Positions 26,534-36,307 of a stretch of DNA of 64,000 nucleotides are shown here, piece by piece (position 1 is the first letter of the stretch; each line of letters starts with the position of its first letter). A program made the position numbers and the translations under genes. Source of the DNA: Corynebacterium sp. sy039 (lineage in GTDB: Bacteria > Actinomycetota > Actinomycetes > Mycobacteriales > Mycobacteriaceae); NCBI RefSeq assembly GCF_007904105.1, contig NZ_CP042325.1, forward strand, positions 1,674,001-1,738,000, written 5' to 3'. The notes beneath the pieces were generated by a model. It saw only the letters and a program-made list of their open reading frames with translations, was not told where the DNA came from and did not search any database.

Positions 26534-28381
26534 TTAGTTTTCGTCGGTAGATAAGGCAGCAACGAAAGCCTCCTGCGGTACTGACACCGACCCCAGGGAC
26601 TTCATGCGCTTCTTACCTTCCTTCTGCTTTTCTAGCAGCTTACGCTTACGCGAAATATCGCCACCATAACATTTAGCCAACACATCTTTGCGCATTGCTC
26701 TAATGTTTTCTCTCGCAATGATCTTCGAGCCAATTGCCGCCTGAATCGGCACCTCAAACTGCTGGCGCGGAATAAGCTCTTTGAGTTTTTTCGTCATCTT
26801 ATTGCCATACCAATGTGCAGAATCACGATGCACAATAGCGCTAAAGGCATCCACTGGATCACCATTGAGCAGCACATCCACTTTCACCAAATCGGCTTCT
26901 TGTTCACCCGCATCTTCATAATTCAGCGACGCATAACCCTTGGTGCGCGACTTCAAGGAGTCAAAGAAATCAAAAATAATCTCGCCCAAAGGCATGGTGT
27001 AGCGCAATTCCACCCGATCCTCAGACAGGTAATCCATTCCACCCATCTGACCACGCTTTGATTGGCACAATTCCATCGTGCTACCGACGAACTCGCTCGG
27101 CACAATAATCGTAGTCTTGACAATAGGCTCCCATACCTCATGGAGCTTGCCAGCCGGCCAATCAGAAGGATTATGCACCTGGTGTGCAGTGAGATCCTCG
27201 GATACCACTCGGTAACTCACACTCGGTGCTGTGGAGATCAGATCCAACCCAAACTCACGCTCTAAGCGGTCACGGGTAATCTCCATATGCAACAGACCTA
27301 AGAAACCACAACGGAAACCAAAGCCCAAGGCCACAGATGTTTCTGGCTCAAAGCTCAGCGAAGCGTCGTTAAGCTGTAATTTTTCAAGAGCATCACGTAA
27401 ATCCGGGAAGTCCGCCTGGGAAATAGGAAACAGACCCGAGTACACCATAGGTTTAGGCTCCGCATAACCTTGCAAAGGTTCTTGGGCACCATGTTGTGCC
27501 CACGTGACGGTATCGCCCACCTTTGATTGGCGCACGTCTTTCACTCCAGTGATCAAATACCCTACTTCACCAGGTCCTAGACCATCGCACTTTTTGGGTG
27601 TAGGAGACACAATGCCAATTTCTAGCAACTCATGCACTGCGCCAGAAGACATCATCTTGATTTTCTGGCGTGGCAAGAGTTTGCCATCAATCATACGAAT
27701 GTAGGTCACCACACCCCGGTAGGTGTCGTAGACAGAATCGAAAATCATAGCGCGCGCTGGGGCTTCATCGTCATACTCAGTAGTTGGTGCTGGTACCAGC
27801 TCCGCAACCTTATCCAGGAGTGCCGCCACACCCTCGCCGGTTTTACCTGAAACGCGCAACACATCTTCTGGTTCGCACCCAATGATATTGGCGATTTCCA
27901 AAGAATACTTGTCAGGGTCGGCAGCAGGCAGATCAATTTTGTTGAGCACCGGAATAATCTCCAGGTCATTTTCCATCGCCAAATAGAGATTCGCCAAAGT
28001 TTGGGCTTCAATACCCTGGGCGGCGTCGACCAGCAAAATTGCGCCTTCACAGGCTTCAAGCGCACGCGATACCTCATAGGTGAAGTCCACGTGACCAGGG
28101 GTATCAATCATCTGCATGACGATTTCCTCCCCCGCATAAGGACCCGACTGCGGAACCCACGGCAACCGAACATTCTGGGCTTTAATCGTAATGCCACGCT
28201 CGCGTTCAATATCCATATTGTCTAGATACTGATCGCGCATATCCCGAGCATCGACAACTTGCGATAATTGCAAAATACGGTCAGCCAAGGTGGATTTACC
28301 GTGGTCAATGTGGGCAATGATGCAGAAATTTCGGATTCTACTAATATCCGTAAAAGTTTTTTCTGCGTAATTGTTCACCAT
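26534..28381 (-). CDS. lepA: Elongation factor 4 (LepA/EF4) GTPase
   Basis: A 615-residue translational GTPase that acts on ribosomes. The G1 loop is [11 protein letters not shown] near residues 22-31, the switch region [14 protein letters not shown] follows, then DTPGHVDF and NKIDLP. Domains II, III and V and the LepA-specific C-terminal domain ([21 protein letters not shown] near the end) are all present, so the protein is complete. The ATG at 28381 has AAGGA five bases upstream; a further in-frame ATG at 28399 lacks this. The order lepA, PemK-like gene, rpsT, holA, comEC matches other corynebacteria. Confidence 0.97.
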   Translation of the reverse strand: MVNNYAEKTFTDISRIRNFCIIAHIDHGKSTLADRILQLSQVVDARDMRDQYLDNMDIERERGITIKAQNVRLPWVPQSGPYAGEEIVMQMIDTPGHVDFTYEVSRALEACEGAILLVDAAQGIEAQTLANLYLAMENDLEIIPVLNKIDLPAADPDKYSLEIANIIGCEPEDVLRVSGKTGEGVAALLDKVAELVPAPTTEYDDEAPARAMIFDSVYDTYRGVVTYIRMIDGKLLPRQKIKMMSSGAVHELLEIGIVSPTPKKCDGLGPGEVGYLITGVKDVRQSKVGDTVTWAQHGAQEPLQGYAEPKPMVYSGLFPISQADFPDLRDALEKLQLNDASLSFEPETSVALGFGFRCGFLGLLHMEITRDRLEREFGLDLISTAPSVSYRVVSEDLTAHQVHNPSDWPAGKLHEVWEPIVKTTIIVPSEFVGSTMELCQSKRGQMGGMDYLSEDRVELRYTMPLGEIIFDFFDSLKSRTKGYASLNYEDAGEQEADLVKVDVLLNGDPVDAFSAIVHRDSAHWYGNKMTKKLKELIPRQQFEVPIQAAIGSKIIARENIRAMRKDVLAKCYGGDISRKRKLLEKQKEGKKRMKSLGSVSVPQEAFVAALSTDEN

Positions 28382-28470
28382 GCAGTTCCTTTTCCTCAAC
28401 GCTAATCGAACTCCGCTATCACACTACCGCATTTATGGTACAAAGCAGACATTAGGTACTATCAGGCACG

Positions 28471-29706
28471 ATGTATTCTTCTTCCATAGCCCACCGACGT
28501 TCAAGCACACATTCTTTCTTCGTCTCATCGTGCCTGGTATCCGCCGCGATGGCTATGCCCCATGCAATTTTGACCCCACTCTTACTGAATAAAGGCATGA
28601 CACTGCCACAAATAACTGTCATGCAAGCGCTTTTTAGCCTAGTCATTCTCCTTACCGAATTCCCCAGTGGCGTCATTGCAGACCTAGTCAACCGCAAAAC
28701 TCTTTACATCGCCTCAAAAATTATTCTTGCGGTGTTCTTTCTAATGGTTTTTGCTGGCACAGGGCCGGTAATCCTCATGATCGCCTGGGGCATCTATGCC
28801 CTTTCGGCATCACTGAATTCTGGCACTCTCGACGCAGCCTTAGTCAATAACGCAAAAGCCACAGCACTAGACCAAAGACAAGCAGCACAACGCATTTCCT
28901 GGCTAGTCGGCCGCAGCAGTCAAATTGATATCAGCGGAATGATTATCGGCGGCACCCTCGGTGGCATTCTCTATACCACCATCGGATACAACATTTATCT
29001 CATCTCTGCACTACTAGCCGTACTATCCATCATTTCTGTTCTGCTATGGTTCCAGATCCCAGAAACACACGTCAAACGGGAAAGGCACAACACCACATCA
29101 CTACAACTATTCAGATCGCATATATCTGAAAGTTTCCATACCGTGCGAGAATCGTCGACAGTGCAATTTTATATTGTGCTCATGACTGTCTTGCAGTGCA
29201 TTATCCAAATTCATTTCCAACTGTGGCAAGGGAGTTTTTTGGATAAAGGGCTGAGCGAAAATACATTTCTTTTCCTCTATTTAACTTTCCAGGCGATCGG
29301 TTTTCTCGCCGGGTTCCTTTCTAAACAGAGTCGATTTGCTCGATTTCTTTTTGCACATCCTTTTCTCATATCTATCCCAATCCTGCTATTCCTTTATGCC
29401 AGCCTGATGTCCACCGGGATCGCCTCACTTATCCCGTACTCAGCTTTTATTTTCATCTGCACGATTATTGTCAATAGCTGTCGCGCTGGAATTAACGAAG
29501 CAGCCCCTATGGAAAAAATTGGCGCTATCACATCATTATCCAGTGCGTTGTCGAGACTCGGCGGAATCCTCTCCTTATGCTCCATGGCAGTTGCCTTGCA
29601 TTATGCTTCCGCAGGAATAGTAGTGCCAATCGGATTAGCAGCATTTTGGTGTTGTGCAGCAGCTGTCATAGTCATTGGATACCAATCCACACAATTGGCG
29701 CATTAA
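28471..29706 (+). CDS. MFS transporter (12 TM)
   Basis: A 411-residue major facilitator protein of the 12-helix type. The cytoplasmic loop ADLVNRKTL between helices 2 and 3 is the degenerate A-motif (G-x-LaDrxGrkxxl), preceded by FSLVILLTEFPSGVI. A hydrophilic loop near residues 200-225 (HVKRERHNT) splits the halves. No substrate-specific motif was recognised. The gene is divergent from lepA with about 90 bases between. Few close features link it to a neighbour, so it may be an accessory gene between lepA and the PemK-like gene. Confidence 0.8.
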   Translation: MYSSSIAHRRSSTHSFFVSSCLVSAAMAMPHAILTPLLLNKGMTLPQITVMQALFSLVILLTEFPSGVIADLVNRKTLYIASKIILAVFFLMVFAGTGPVILMIAWGIYALSASLNSGTLDAALVNNAKATALDQRQAAQRISWLVGRSSQIDISGMIIGGTLGGILYTTIGYNIYLISALLAVLSIISVLLWFQIPETHVKRERHNTTSLQLFRSHISESFHTVRESSTVQFYIVLMTVLQCIIQIHFQLWQGSFLDKGLSENTFLFLYLTFQAIGFLAGFLSKQSRFARFLFAHPFLISIPILLFLYASLMSTGIASLIPYSAFIFICTIIVNSCRAGINEAAPMEKIGAITSLSSALSRLGGILSLCSMAVALHYASAGIVVPIGLAAFWCCAAAVIVIGYQSTQLAH

Positions 29707-29831
29707 GAATTTTTAGGCTTTCGGCAGGTAAACAGAAAAAGATCGTGCTAGACTAGGGAAATCTAAAAATAGATTAGGTATTTTCTCAGATAATGCCCGG
29801 CTAATAGCCATCACTCGAAGGTGAAACCACT

Positions 29832-30392
29832 ATGAGCAGCAAATTTCGTGTTGGGTCACAGCTGAAATCGCTGTGGGCAAAAAATAAAACGCAACGCGGC
29901 ACTAAACAAAATCCGCTTGATACTGGTTTGTCTGCGCTCAATGAACGCCTTGGTTTGCATAAAAAAAATCACTCCCCCGTCGCAGAGCATAATGCCCATA
30001 AATACATTGACTGCCAGGTAAGTTCTTCGAGTGAATGTGCCCGCAATATCATCTACGCCCCTGACATGGATGGACAAGTAGATCCAGGGGAAATCGTCTG
30101 GTTTTTTGCCCCCACAAACAAAAAGAAAGAACGAGCATTAGTGGTTATTGCCCGCCACGGTGCGGAAGTTCTTGGCTTACTCACCTCCTCTAACCCCGAG
30201 CACGATAAAGAAGATTCATGGCTCGACATCGGCGTAGGACCGTGGGATGAAAGCGGCAAACAAAACTGGGTGCGCCTAGACAAAATCATTCGAGTACCAG
30301 AAATAGCTATTCGACGACAAGGCGCTATCATTCCCCGGAGTCGTTTTGAGCGAATCGCTAACCGACTTCGCGCCGAGTACGGCTGGATATAA
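29832..30392 (+). CDS. PemK/MazF-like protein, actinobacterial type
   Basis: A 186-residue protein. The first 60 residues are basic and unstructured-looking. The rest has a small barrel-like domain with DPGEIVWFFAPTNKKKERALVVIARHG and LDIGVGPWDESGKQNWVRLDKIIRVPEIAIRRQGAII, which resembles the PemK/MazF-fold group found next to lepA/rpsT in corynebacteria. MazF-type toxins cleave RNA, but no antitoxin gene lies alongside, and conservation of the site suggests a housekeeping role. An A8 run at 29961-29968 encodes Lys-Lys. The ribosome binding site is AAGGTG at eight bases. Confidence 0.65.
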   Translation: MSSKFRVGSQLKSLWAKNKTQRGTKQNPLDTGLSALNERLGLHKKNHSPVAEHNAHKYIDCQVSSSSECARNIIYAPDMDGQVDPGEIVWFFAPTNKKKERALVVIARHGAEVLGLLTSSNPEHDKEDSWLDIGVGPWDESGKQNWVRLDKIIRVPEIAIRRQGAIIPRSRFERIANRLRAEYGWI

Positions 30393-30516
30393 GAATACAA
30401 GCCTAAGCATAAATAAGGCATAGAGGTAGTTGTTTTCTTTTTCACGCCAAGCGTGCTATAGTTTCTCTTTGCTATTTATTCACGTTCGTCGCTGATATTT
30501 TTCGTGCGCCACCTAA

Positions 30517-30540
30517 GATGAACAGGACCTTGGGTTCATC
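30517..30540 (+). promoter_or_regulatory. Hairpin in the rpsT 5' leader
   Basis: GATGAAC and GTTCATC form a perfect seven-base stem around a ten-base loop about 70 bases upstream of the rpsT start. A TATAGT -10-like element lies at 30457-30462, so the hairpin would be transcribed. S20 is known to repress its own translation in E. coli; whether this hairpin does so here is inferred from position only. Confidence 0.4.
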
Positions 30541-30612
30541 CCTGACGCAGAACCACCTTAAGTGTGGAAGTAAATACGAGCGCCGGCATAAGTAAGAGAT
30601 AAAGAGGTAATC

Positions 30613-30876
30613 ATGGCAAATATCAAGTCACAGAAGAAGCGCGTTCTCACCAACGAGAAGGCTCGTCGTCGTAATCAATCTATCCGCTCTGCGGTTCGCA
30701 CCGAGATTCGTAAGTTCCGTGCACTCGTTGAAGCTGGCGACAAAGCTGCTGCAGAAACACAATTGCGTGTTGCTTCCCGTGCCTTGGATAAATCAGTAAC
30801 CAAAGGTGTTTTCCACCGCAACAATGCTGCGAACAAGAAATCTAAGATGGCACACGCTTTTAACAAGATGTCCTAA
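30613..30876 (+). CDS. rpsT: 30S ribosomal protein S20
   Basis: An 87-residue basic protein that binds 16S rRNA in the body of the small subunit. It reads [21 protein letters not shown], then [11 protein letters not shown], and [18 protein letters not shown] near the C-terminus, all typical of S20. The ribosome binding site is GAGGTAATC just before the ATG. It is a monocistronic gene with its own leader and a strong terminator. Confidence 0.97.
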   Translation: MANIKSQKKRVLTNEKARRRNQSIRSAVRTEIRKFRALVEAGDKAAAETQLRVASRALDKSVTKGVFHRNNAANKKSKMAHAFNKMS

Positions 30877-30922
30877 TTCTTGGGTTTCCTAGTTATAAAT
30901 GTTCTAGGTTACTATTTCCCGC

Positions 30923-30968
30923 AAACCCCTGCTCAATATGGCACATGAGTCATATCGAGCAGGGGTTT
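30923..30968. terminator. Terminator after rpsT
   Basis: AAACCCCTGCTCAATATG pairs with CATATCGAGCAGGGGTTT (one mismatch) around a ten-base loop and is followed by T residues. It lies between rpsT and the convergent DUF624 gene and can work for both. Confidence 0.9.
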
Positions 30969-30984
30969 TGGGCTTTAGGAATTA

Positions 30985-31642
30985 TCACAGTTGTTTTCGT
31001 AATGCACAAAGTTGAAATAGGTATAGCGTCAAAGCACAGCCAATAACAGCATAAAAACCCACGACGACCAGCCACCCCGGCGGGTAGAGATATATCGCAA
31101 TAGCCGGCACAAACCACAATAATGCTCCCACCAAGCTAGCAGGTGCGTCGCTAAGAAAACAGCGAATTGCACGGGACAATAACCCGGTGAATGAGTAGTG
31201 CTCTTGGCGCTGGCACAACAATAACCACACCCACATCATGATGCTTATGCTTAGTGCCATGCCGGAGAATACCGCACCAAGGCACACAATTGTGCTGGTT
31301 CTGGTTAGATCGGCACGAGTAATCACCGCTATTTCATAAGCGCTGAGGAGAAAAAATCCCGAGCAAAATTAACCAAGAGCCTGTTGCGTAGCGCCAATGG
31401 GTGGTTTTCCAGGAAAAAAGTTCTCGAAAGAAGTTGCCGAGGAGTTGGAGTGTTCGTGGTTGTTGGCCTGCTTGAAGTTGAATGAGTTGCGTGCCCGCGG
31501 CATGGATAGCAGCACCAATGCTCAGCATTGGCACTGCGGATAAGATGAGAAGCCAATTGATGAGGATGACGTCGGTGGCGAGGGAAAACAGGTGCCACCA
31601 TGAGGAGTCGGAAAGGGTGCGCTGCTTAGTGGGTTTGGGCAT
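30985..31642 (-). pseudogene. DUF624 (YesL-like) membrane protein, frameshifted
   Basis: Two adjacent frames together give one protein of the DUF624/YesL family, small membrane proteins that accompany sugar ABC importers. The first part (from ATG 31642) has the family opening WWHLFSLATDVILINWLLILSAVPMLSIGAA and reaches WLILLGIF, then goes out of frame and stops at 31336-31334. The second frame is open from within the same T run and continues LLSAYEIAVITRADLTRT, then three more membrane helices to 30985. Removing one T from the run of six (A6 at 31351-31356 on the plus strand) joins them. It may be a real mutation or a sequence error. The gene follows the permease by two bases in the operon. 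Confidence 0.75.
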
Positions 31643-31644
31643 TA

Positions 31645-32535
31645 TTATCCTTTAACTGCGCCTGCAGCTACCCCTTCGATAATGTATTTCTGCCCGAGGA
31701 CATAGAAAATAACAATAGGGATAATCGCTAACACCAGCATAGCCATCATGGCTCCCATATCACGGTTACCATTAGAACCAACTAGGAATTGCAGCACAAT
31801 GGGAATCGTGCGGTATTTACTTCCCGCACCAAGCACCAGGTTAGGCAGCAAATAGTCATTCCAGATCCACATTGTGTTCAAGATGCCCACAGTAATCATG
31901 GTGGGCTTGAGCATGGGCAGCACCACTCTGAAGTAGATTTGCAGTGGTGAACAACCATCTATACTTGCAGCTTCTTCTATTTCTGTGGGAATAGTTTTAA
32001 GGAATCCCACAAAAATAAACACCGATAGCCCAGCGCCAAACCCAAGATACAGCACTGCCATACCCAGCGGATTTGCTAGATAGAGTAAATCCGCAATTTT
32101 TGCGCTGGGAAACATGACCATTTGGAATGGGACAACCATAGAAAAGACAAAGACAAAATATAGTGCCTTGGTCCACCACGTGCGCACCCTGGCAATATAG
32201 TATGCAGTCATTGATGAGAAGAACACAATTGCCATAACTGAGAGCACTGTAATCACTGCTGACCATAGCACTGCCGAGAGTGTACCCGATACTGCCAATC
32301 CCTTGGCGTAGTTTTCTACTCCCACATACATATCGCCCAGTGGTAAGGCAAAGGGGTTATCGGCGATAGAGAACTTTGCCTTAAATGAGTTAATCAGCAC
32401 AAAAAGAATAGGACCAAGAAAGACGAGGGCTAAGAAAATAAGAATGAGGTAGATGAGCACTCGACTTGAGGTACCGAGTTCACTGGTGTTCTTCTTTTTT
32501 ATGCTGCTATTTTTTATACTGCTACGCGTACTCAT
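31645..32535 (-). CDS. Carbohydrate ABC importer, permease (MalG/UgpE-like)
   Basis: A 296-residue permease with about six helices. The basic N-terminus (SSIKNSSIKKKN) is followed by LIYLILIFLALVFLGPILFVLINSFK. The EAA coupling loop is EIEEAASIDGCSPLQIYFRVVLPMLKPT near residues 185-212, typical of family CUT1 sugar permeases. The end QKYIIEGVAAGAVKG is the conserved C-terminus of this family. It overlaps the upstream permease gene by ATGA. No ATPase gene is in the cluster; such importers often share a general MsmK/UgpC-type ATPase encoded elsewhere. Confidence 0.93.
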   Translation of the reverse strand: MSTRSSIKNSSIKKKNTSELGTSSRVLIYLILIFLALVFLGPILFVLINSFKAKFSIADNPFALPLGDMYVGVENYAKGLAVSGTLSAVLWSAVITVLSVMAIVFFSSMTAYYIARVRTWWTKALYFVFVFSMVVPFQMVMFPSAKIADLLYLANPLGMAVLYLGFGAGLSVFIFVGFLKTIPTEIEEAASIDGCSPLQIYFRVVLPMLKPTMITVGILNTMWIWNDYLLPNLVLGAGSKYRTIPIVLQFLVGSNGNRDMGAMMAMLVLAIIPIVIFYVLGQKYIIEGVAAGAVKG

Positions 32536-33374
32536 GCTTCTACCTCTCGATTCCTTGTCACACGCAACTGGTACATTCCGATCACAGCCACAATCACCAC
32601 AAAAATCACAGCCTTAGCTTGCGCTATTCCCTCTTTGCCTACTTCATAGAACATGGTACGTACAATGTTGAGCGCCACCATTTCCGTTTCCGAGCGCGGT
32701 GCACCATTAGTCAGCGCAAGGTTTTGGTCATACATCTTGAAGGTATTGGCGAGGGTAAGGAATAAACAGATAGTAATGGCGGGCATCACCATGGGGATAG
32801 TCACGTGCCTGAGGGTTTGCCACTTGCCTGCCCCATCGAGGGATGCTGATTCGATGAGCTCTCGTGGCACGCTGTGTAAGCCCGCAATATAAATAACCAT
32901 CATGTACCCTACGAGCTGCCAGTTCAGCAAAGAAACCAGTCCCCAATAGCCAAAGGAAGAATCAGCAACAATGGTAGTTCCGTACTTTGCCAATATCGCA
33001 TTAACCAGCACTTGCCAGGTATAACCAAGGACAATTCCGCCAATGAGATTGGGCATAAAGAAAATAGTGCGGAAAAAATTTGTGCCCGCCAGTTTCCTAG
33101 TCAATAACCATGCCAGGGCAAAAGCAAAAATGTTCACGCTCAGCACTGAAACCAGGGCCACCAAGAGGGTAAACACAAATGCTTTATCAAAACCACTACG
33201 CCCGCCAAAGGCAAGGCGGTAATTCTCAAGTCCAACAAACTGCGCATCGCTGAAGGTCGTGAACTTAGTAAACGATAATCCGATTCCGAGGATAAAAGGC
33301 ACCAAGAACGCTATCAAAAATGCCAAGAGTGTTGGCAGTACAAAAATGGGAAAGTATTTTTTGAGAGTTCTCAT
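32532..33374 (-). CDS. Carbohydrate ABC importer, permease (MalF/UgpA-like)
   Basis: A 280-residue CUT1 permease. The ATG at 33374 has GAGGAG five bases upstream and overlaps the stop codon of the binding-protein gene as TAATG. Membrane helices begin with YFPIFVLPTLLAFLIAFLVPFILGIGLSFTKF; the EAA loop is ELIESASLDGAGKWQTLRHVTIPMV near residues 178-202. It forms the translocation pore with the MalG-like subunit encoded next. The sugar is unknown. Confidence 0.93.
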   Translation of the reverse strand: MRTLKKYFPIFVLPTLLAFLIAFLVPFILGIGLSFTKFTTFSDAQFVGLENYRLAFGGRSGFDKAFVFTLLVALVSVLSVNIFAFALAWLLTRKLAGTNFFRTIFFMPNLIGGIVLGYTWQVLVNAILAKYGTTIVADSSFGYWGLVSLLNWQLVGYMMVIYIAGLHSVPRELIESASLDGAGKWQTLRHVTIPMVMPAITICLFLTLANTFKMYDQNLALTNGAPRSETEMVALNIVRTMFYEVGKEGIAQAKAVIFVVIVAVIGMYQLRVTRNREVEA

Positions 33375-34717
33375 TATTGCTCCTCTTTTTCTGCTTTCCA
33401 CTCATCAACAAATACGTCGACGACGTCCTGCCACTGAGCACTACCAGAAGCATATTGCGCCATGCTTTGCCCCACGGTGTCCTTGAATTTTTGGGAAGGA
33501 TAGATAGTAAAAATCCAGGGAATAGTCCGCAATTGCTCATTAGAAACATACTTAGCTACTTCCGCGGTAAGCGGATCACTCGGAATGTCGTCTGGACCAA
33601 AGGTAGTAAAAGGTGCATTAAACCCAAGATCTTCAGAGACATAGCGCTTACCGACGTCGGAAGAAAGAAGCCAATTCACAAACTCAATTGTGGCTCGTTG
33701 ATCTGCTTTAGTGGCTCGCGCATTAACTGCCAGTGATACTTCAGTACCTACTGCAAGCCCTTGAGTTTCCTCGCCGGCATGACCGGTATAAATGGGTAAG
33801 AATTTAATGTTGTCCTCTTTGATTATGTTGCCTTTTACCCCAGAAATCTGACTCCACGCCCAATTGCCGTTTTGGATCATGGCGGCTTTTCCTTGAGCGA
33901 ACTCAGAAAGGGAATCTGTTACATTCTTCGAGGGCGCTAATTTTTTATCAATAGTGGAGTTATTGAGATACAGGTCGAAAATCTGCTTGAACTCCTGGTT
34001 ATATGTGAACTTAATGTCCTTTGTATCACTTATGCCTTGTTCATTGAGTTCATAGTAAATGGGGATATTGGTCAGGTGAGTTTGCCAACGCCAATCCTCA
34101 CCTGATGCTAGTGATGTAGAAGCAAAAGCACCTTGAATACCAAGCTGATCTTTGCGAGCCTGCATATCTTCCGCCACTGCTTTCAGAGTGGCAAAATTAT
34201 TTATCTGTGCCGCCGACGCTACCTTGGCACCTGGCAATGCACAATATCTATCAAAAATCTCCTGGTTATAAATAATTCCATAGCCTTCTACTGCCAAGGG
34301 CACGCCATAAGTTTTTCCGTCATCACCTTTGAGTGCAAGGTTGTCGTCTTTGAGATTACGGACAAACTCTGCATCAGAAATATCTGCGGTATAGGGCAAC
34401 CATTTATGCAGACCAACAGGGCCATTGACATTAAAAAGCGTGGGCGAATGACGCTTCATCATCTCAATTTTGAGCGTTAGTTCATATTCGCCGGAGGCAG
34501 CTGTAGCCACTTTCACGGGCACGCCTGTTTCTTTTTCGTACTCACGAGCTATTGCTTGGAAAGTTTCATCAGCTTCTGGCTTAAAGTTGAGGAAATACAC
34601 AGATCCTTTATCATCTTCTGTGCCACAAGCACTCAAGCCACACAGCATCATCGTCGCCAGAACTATTACCGCTATGAGACGTTTGAGCTGGCTTAGTGGT
34701 CTTTGGGTTGAAAACAC
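33374..34717 (-). CDS. Carbohydrate ABC importer, substrate-binding lipoprotein
   Basis: A family 1 extracellular solute-binding protein of 447 residues. I placed the start at GTG 34717 because AGGAGA lies six bases upstream and the reading then begins with a proper signal peptide (basic QLKRL, then IAVIVLATMMLCGLSAC with the lipid-bearing Cys31). Longer readings from 34819 would bury the signal. Downstream text includes FNFKPEADETFQAIAREYEKETGVPVKV-type sugar-binding family pattern, YGVPLAVEGYGIIYNQEIF near residue 135, FAQGKAAMIQNGNWAW near 290, and FVNWLLSSDVGKRYV near 375. Overlap with the permease by TAATG shows coupling. An AAGCAA-N7-TTGCTT inverted repeat lies upstream at 34763-34781 and could be an operator. 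Confidence 0.92.
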   Translation of the reverse strand: MFSTQRPLSQLKRLIAVIVLATMMLCGLSACGTEDDKGSVYFLNFKPEADETFQAIAREYEKETGVPVKVATAASGEYELTLKIEMMKRHSPTLFNVNGPVGLHKWLPYTADISDAEFVRNLKDDNLALKGDDGKTYGVPLAVEGYGIIYNQEIFDRYCALPGAKVASAAQINNFATLKAVAEDMQARKDQLGIQGAFASTSLASGEDWRWQTHLTNIPIYYELNEQGISDTKDIKFTYNQEFKQIFDLYLNNSTIDKKLAPSKNVTDSLSEFAQGKAAMIQNGNWAWSQISGVKGNIIKEDNIKFLPIYTGHAGEETQGLAVGTEVSLAVNARATKADQRATIEFVNWLLSSDVGKRYVSEDLGFNAPFTTFGPDDIPSDPLTAEVAKYVSNEQLRTIPWIFTIYPSQKFKDTVGQSMAQYASGSAQWQDVVDVFVDEWKAEKEEQ

Positions 34718-34820
34718 AAAGAATCTCCTGTCATGGTGCGCTAAATCTAGAGGACACATAAGAAGCAAAGATTTATTGCTTAGATCACATAGTAGCGTCT
34801 CGATGGATATAACATACATT

Positions 34821-35228
34821 TCATTCTAAAAATGTAAATAAATCATCCATCCCAAACATACGAGCCGTGTCCACCGCACTCGGGTGCCCCGCATAAGGAT
34901 CGGCACCAGCGGCAAGCAAAATGGAAATAATCTCCATCTCTTTCTTAAAAATAGCCCCGGCAAGCGGCGACTGTCCCCTGTCATTGAGCTTGTTCACATC
35001 TGCGCCACGAGCAATCAACGCCCGCAATGTCTGGGCATTACCACAATAAGCAGCCAACATTGCAAACGTATTACCCTCATGATTCATCAAATCAACATCA
35101 ACACCCTGATCAATATAGGCAGCCAAATCTATACTCGCCTGCGGATCATTGCTGCGAGCCAAATCAAAAAGCCTGCTTGCAAACTCAGCTACTTGTTCTA
35201 GTTCTTCCTCACTATGTATATCGCTCAT
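34821..35228 (-). CDS. Ankyrin-repeat protein
   Basis: A 135-residue cytoplasmic protein with an N-terminal acidic helix (EEELEQVAEFASRLFDLARS) and about three ankyrin repeats: DVDLMNHEGNTFAMLAAYCGNAQTLRALIARGA, DVNKLNDRGQSPLAGAIFKKEMEIISILLAAGA and a shorter last one. Each shows the repeat's turn-helix-turn-helix pattern with G-x-T/S-P/F-x-x-x-A. Such modules bind other proteins, but the partner is unknown. It is on the same strand as holA, 45 bases after it, so probably in the same transcript. Confidence 0.85.
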   Translation of the reverse strand: MSDIHSEEELEQVAEFASRLFDLARSNDPQASIDLAAYIDQGVDVDLMNHEGNTFAMLAAYCGNAQTLRALIARGADVNKLNDRGQSPLAGAIFKKEMEIISILLAAGADPYAGHPSAVDTARMFGMDDLFTFLE

Positions 35229-35273
35229 TGTTTTTCCCAGCCTTTCTTTGACCGACCTTCCTAACGCAAGGAG

Positions 35274-36230
35274 TTACCCCGCGAGCTGTGATATTTTTCG
35301 CACAGCGTCCTCCACGGCAAAGGATTCATCGCCACCACGCTGTCCTTTCACCGACGCATCAAGCTCAGCCATAAGAATGACTGCCCGACTCACCGCATCA
35401 CCACTCCACCGCCGCGCCACTTTAGCCGTTTTCTCCACAGCAAAAACCGGCATACCCAATTGCCCAGCTAATGCCGCTCCATTGATTCTGCCCCGAGTAG
35501 AATACAACCTGGCAATAGCTGACACTTTGCTACTCAACGCAGCAGCTAAAGCAACAGGGCTAATCCCCAATTGCAAAGCCCGCCGTGTTGCCGATAAAGC
35601 ACGCACAGCATTGCCAGAACAAGCAAAATCTGCAATATCGAATACTGAAACCTCAGCAACACCAACGTAGTATCGTCGAACAGCTGCTACATCGACCTTG
35701 CCATCAGTATCAGAAACCAATTGCGACACAGCACTAGCAAGCTCACGCAGCTCTGAGCCAACCCCTTCAAGCAGCGCATTGATGACGTCGGGAGTAGGCG
35801 AAAGCCCATAGCGACGAAACTCTGCCATAAGCCACGCAGACTTTTCATGCGCTTTGAGCTTTGCAACCTCATGCACCTGTGTATATTTCTTGAGCTTTTC
35901 GACGGCAGCTTTAGCGCGACCACCACCTTTGTGCATGATAATCAGATAAACACCTGGGGTGGGGTTATGTGTTGCTTCAAGTACAAGCTGTATGGGCTCT
36001 TTACCTGCGTCTTGCGCTTCCTCAAAAATAACAATGCGATCTTCACCAAAAAGTGAAGGCGAAAGCAATTCAATCATTTCCGCCGACGTAACATCTCCGG
36101 TACGCAACCGTGAAACAACAATGTTATCACCCAACGATGATTGCTCTTTTATCTGAGCAATCAGCTCAGTACGTATTCTTTCTGCCAAAAACTCCTCATC
36201 GCCGAGGATAAGATGTGACTGCTGAATCAT
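35274..36230 (-). CDS. holA: DNA polymerase III, delta subunit
   Basis: A 318-residue clamp-loader subunit that opens the sliding clamp. It reads HLILGDEEFLAERIRTELIAQI at the start, then the AAA+-type core and the conserved VSVFDIADFACSGNAVRALSATRRALQLG segment near residues 203-232, and a helical collar domain at the end. Typical length for the actinobacterial protein. In corynebacteria it follows comEC, and here the pair is separated by an inverted repeat at 36254-36288. The insertion element in comEC lies just upstream on this strand and may affect its transcription. Confidence 0.9.
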   Translation of the reverse strand: MIQQSHLILGDEEFLAERIRTELIAQIKEQSSLGDNIVVSRLRTGDVTSAEMIELLSPSLFGEDRIVIFEEAQDAGKEPIQLVLEATHNPTPGVYLIIMHKGGGRAKAAVEKLKKYTQVHEVAKLKAHEKSAWLMAEFRRYGLSPTPDVINALLEGVGSELRELASAVSQLVSDTDGKVDVAAVRRYYVGVAEVSVFDIADFACSGNAVRALSATRRALQLGISPVALAAALSSKVSAIARLYSTRGRINGAALAGQLGMPVFAVEKTAKVARRWSGDAVSRAVILMAELDASVKGQRGGDESFAVEDAVRKISQLAG

Positions 36231-36253
36231 TATGCTCCCGCTACTTGCTCATT

Positions 36254-36288
36254 TGTGCTCACTTCAGTCTAGAAAATAAGTGAGCACA
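36254..36288. repeat. Inverted repeat between holA and the comEC 3' end
   Basis: TGTGCTCACTT and AAGTGAGCACA form an 11-base perfect stem around a 13-base loop, only 24 bases upstream of the holA ATG. No T run follows on either strand, so it may be an operator or RNA structure rather than a terminator. Confidence 0.5.
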
Positions 36289-36307
36289 ATCCCACTTAAA
36301 CTTTTCC

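Noticed and set aside
29961..29968. A8 run in the PemK-like gene as a further phase switch
   Set aside because: It is in frame as it stands, encodes Lys-Lys, and short A runs are common in this DNA; nothing else suggests switching.
34718..34819. Upstream ATG start for the sugar-binding lipoprotein
   Set aside because: It would put about 34 residues before the signal peptide; the GTG at 34717 has an ideal AGGAGA.
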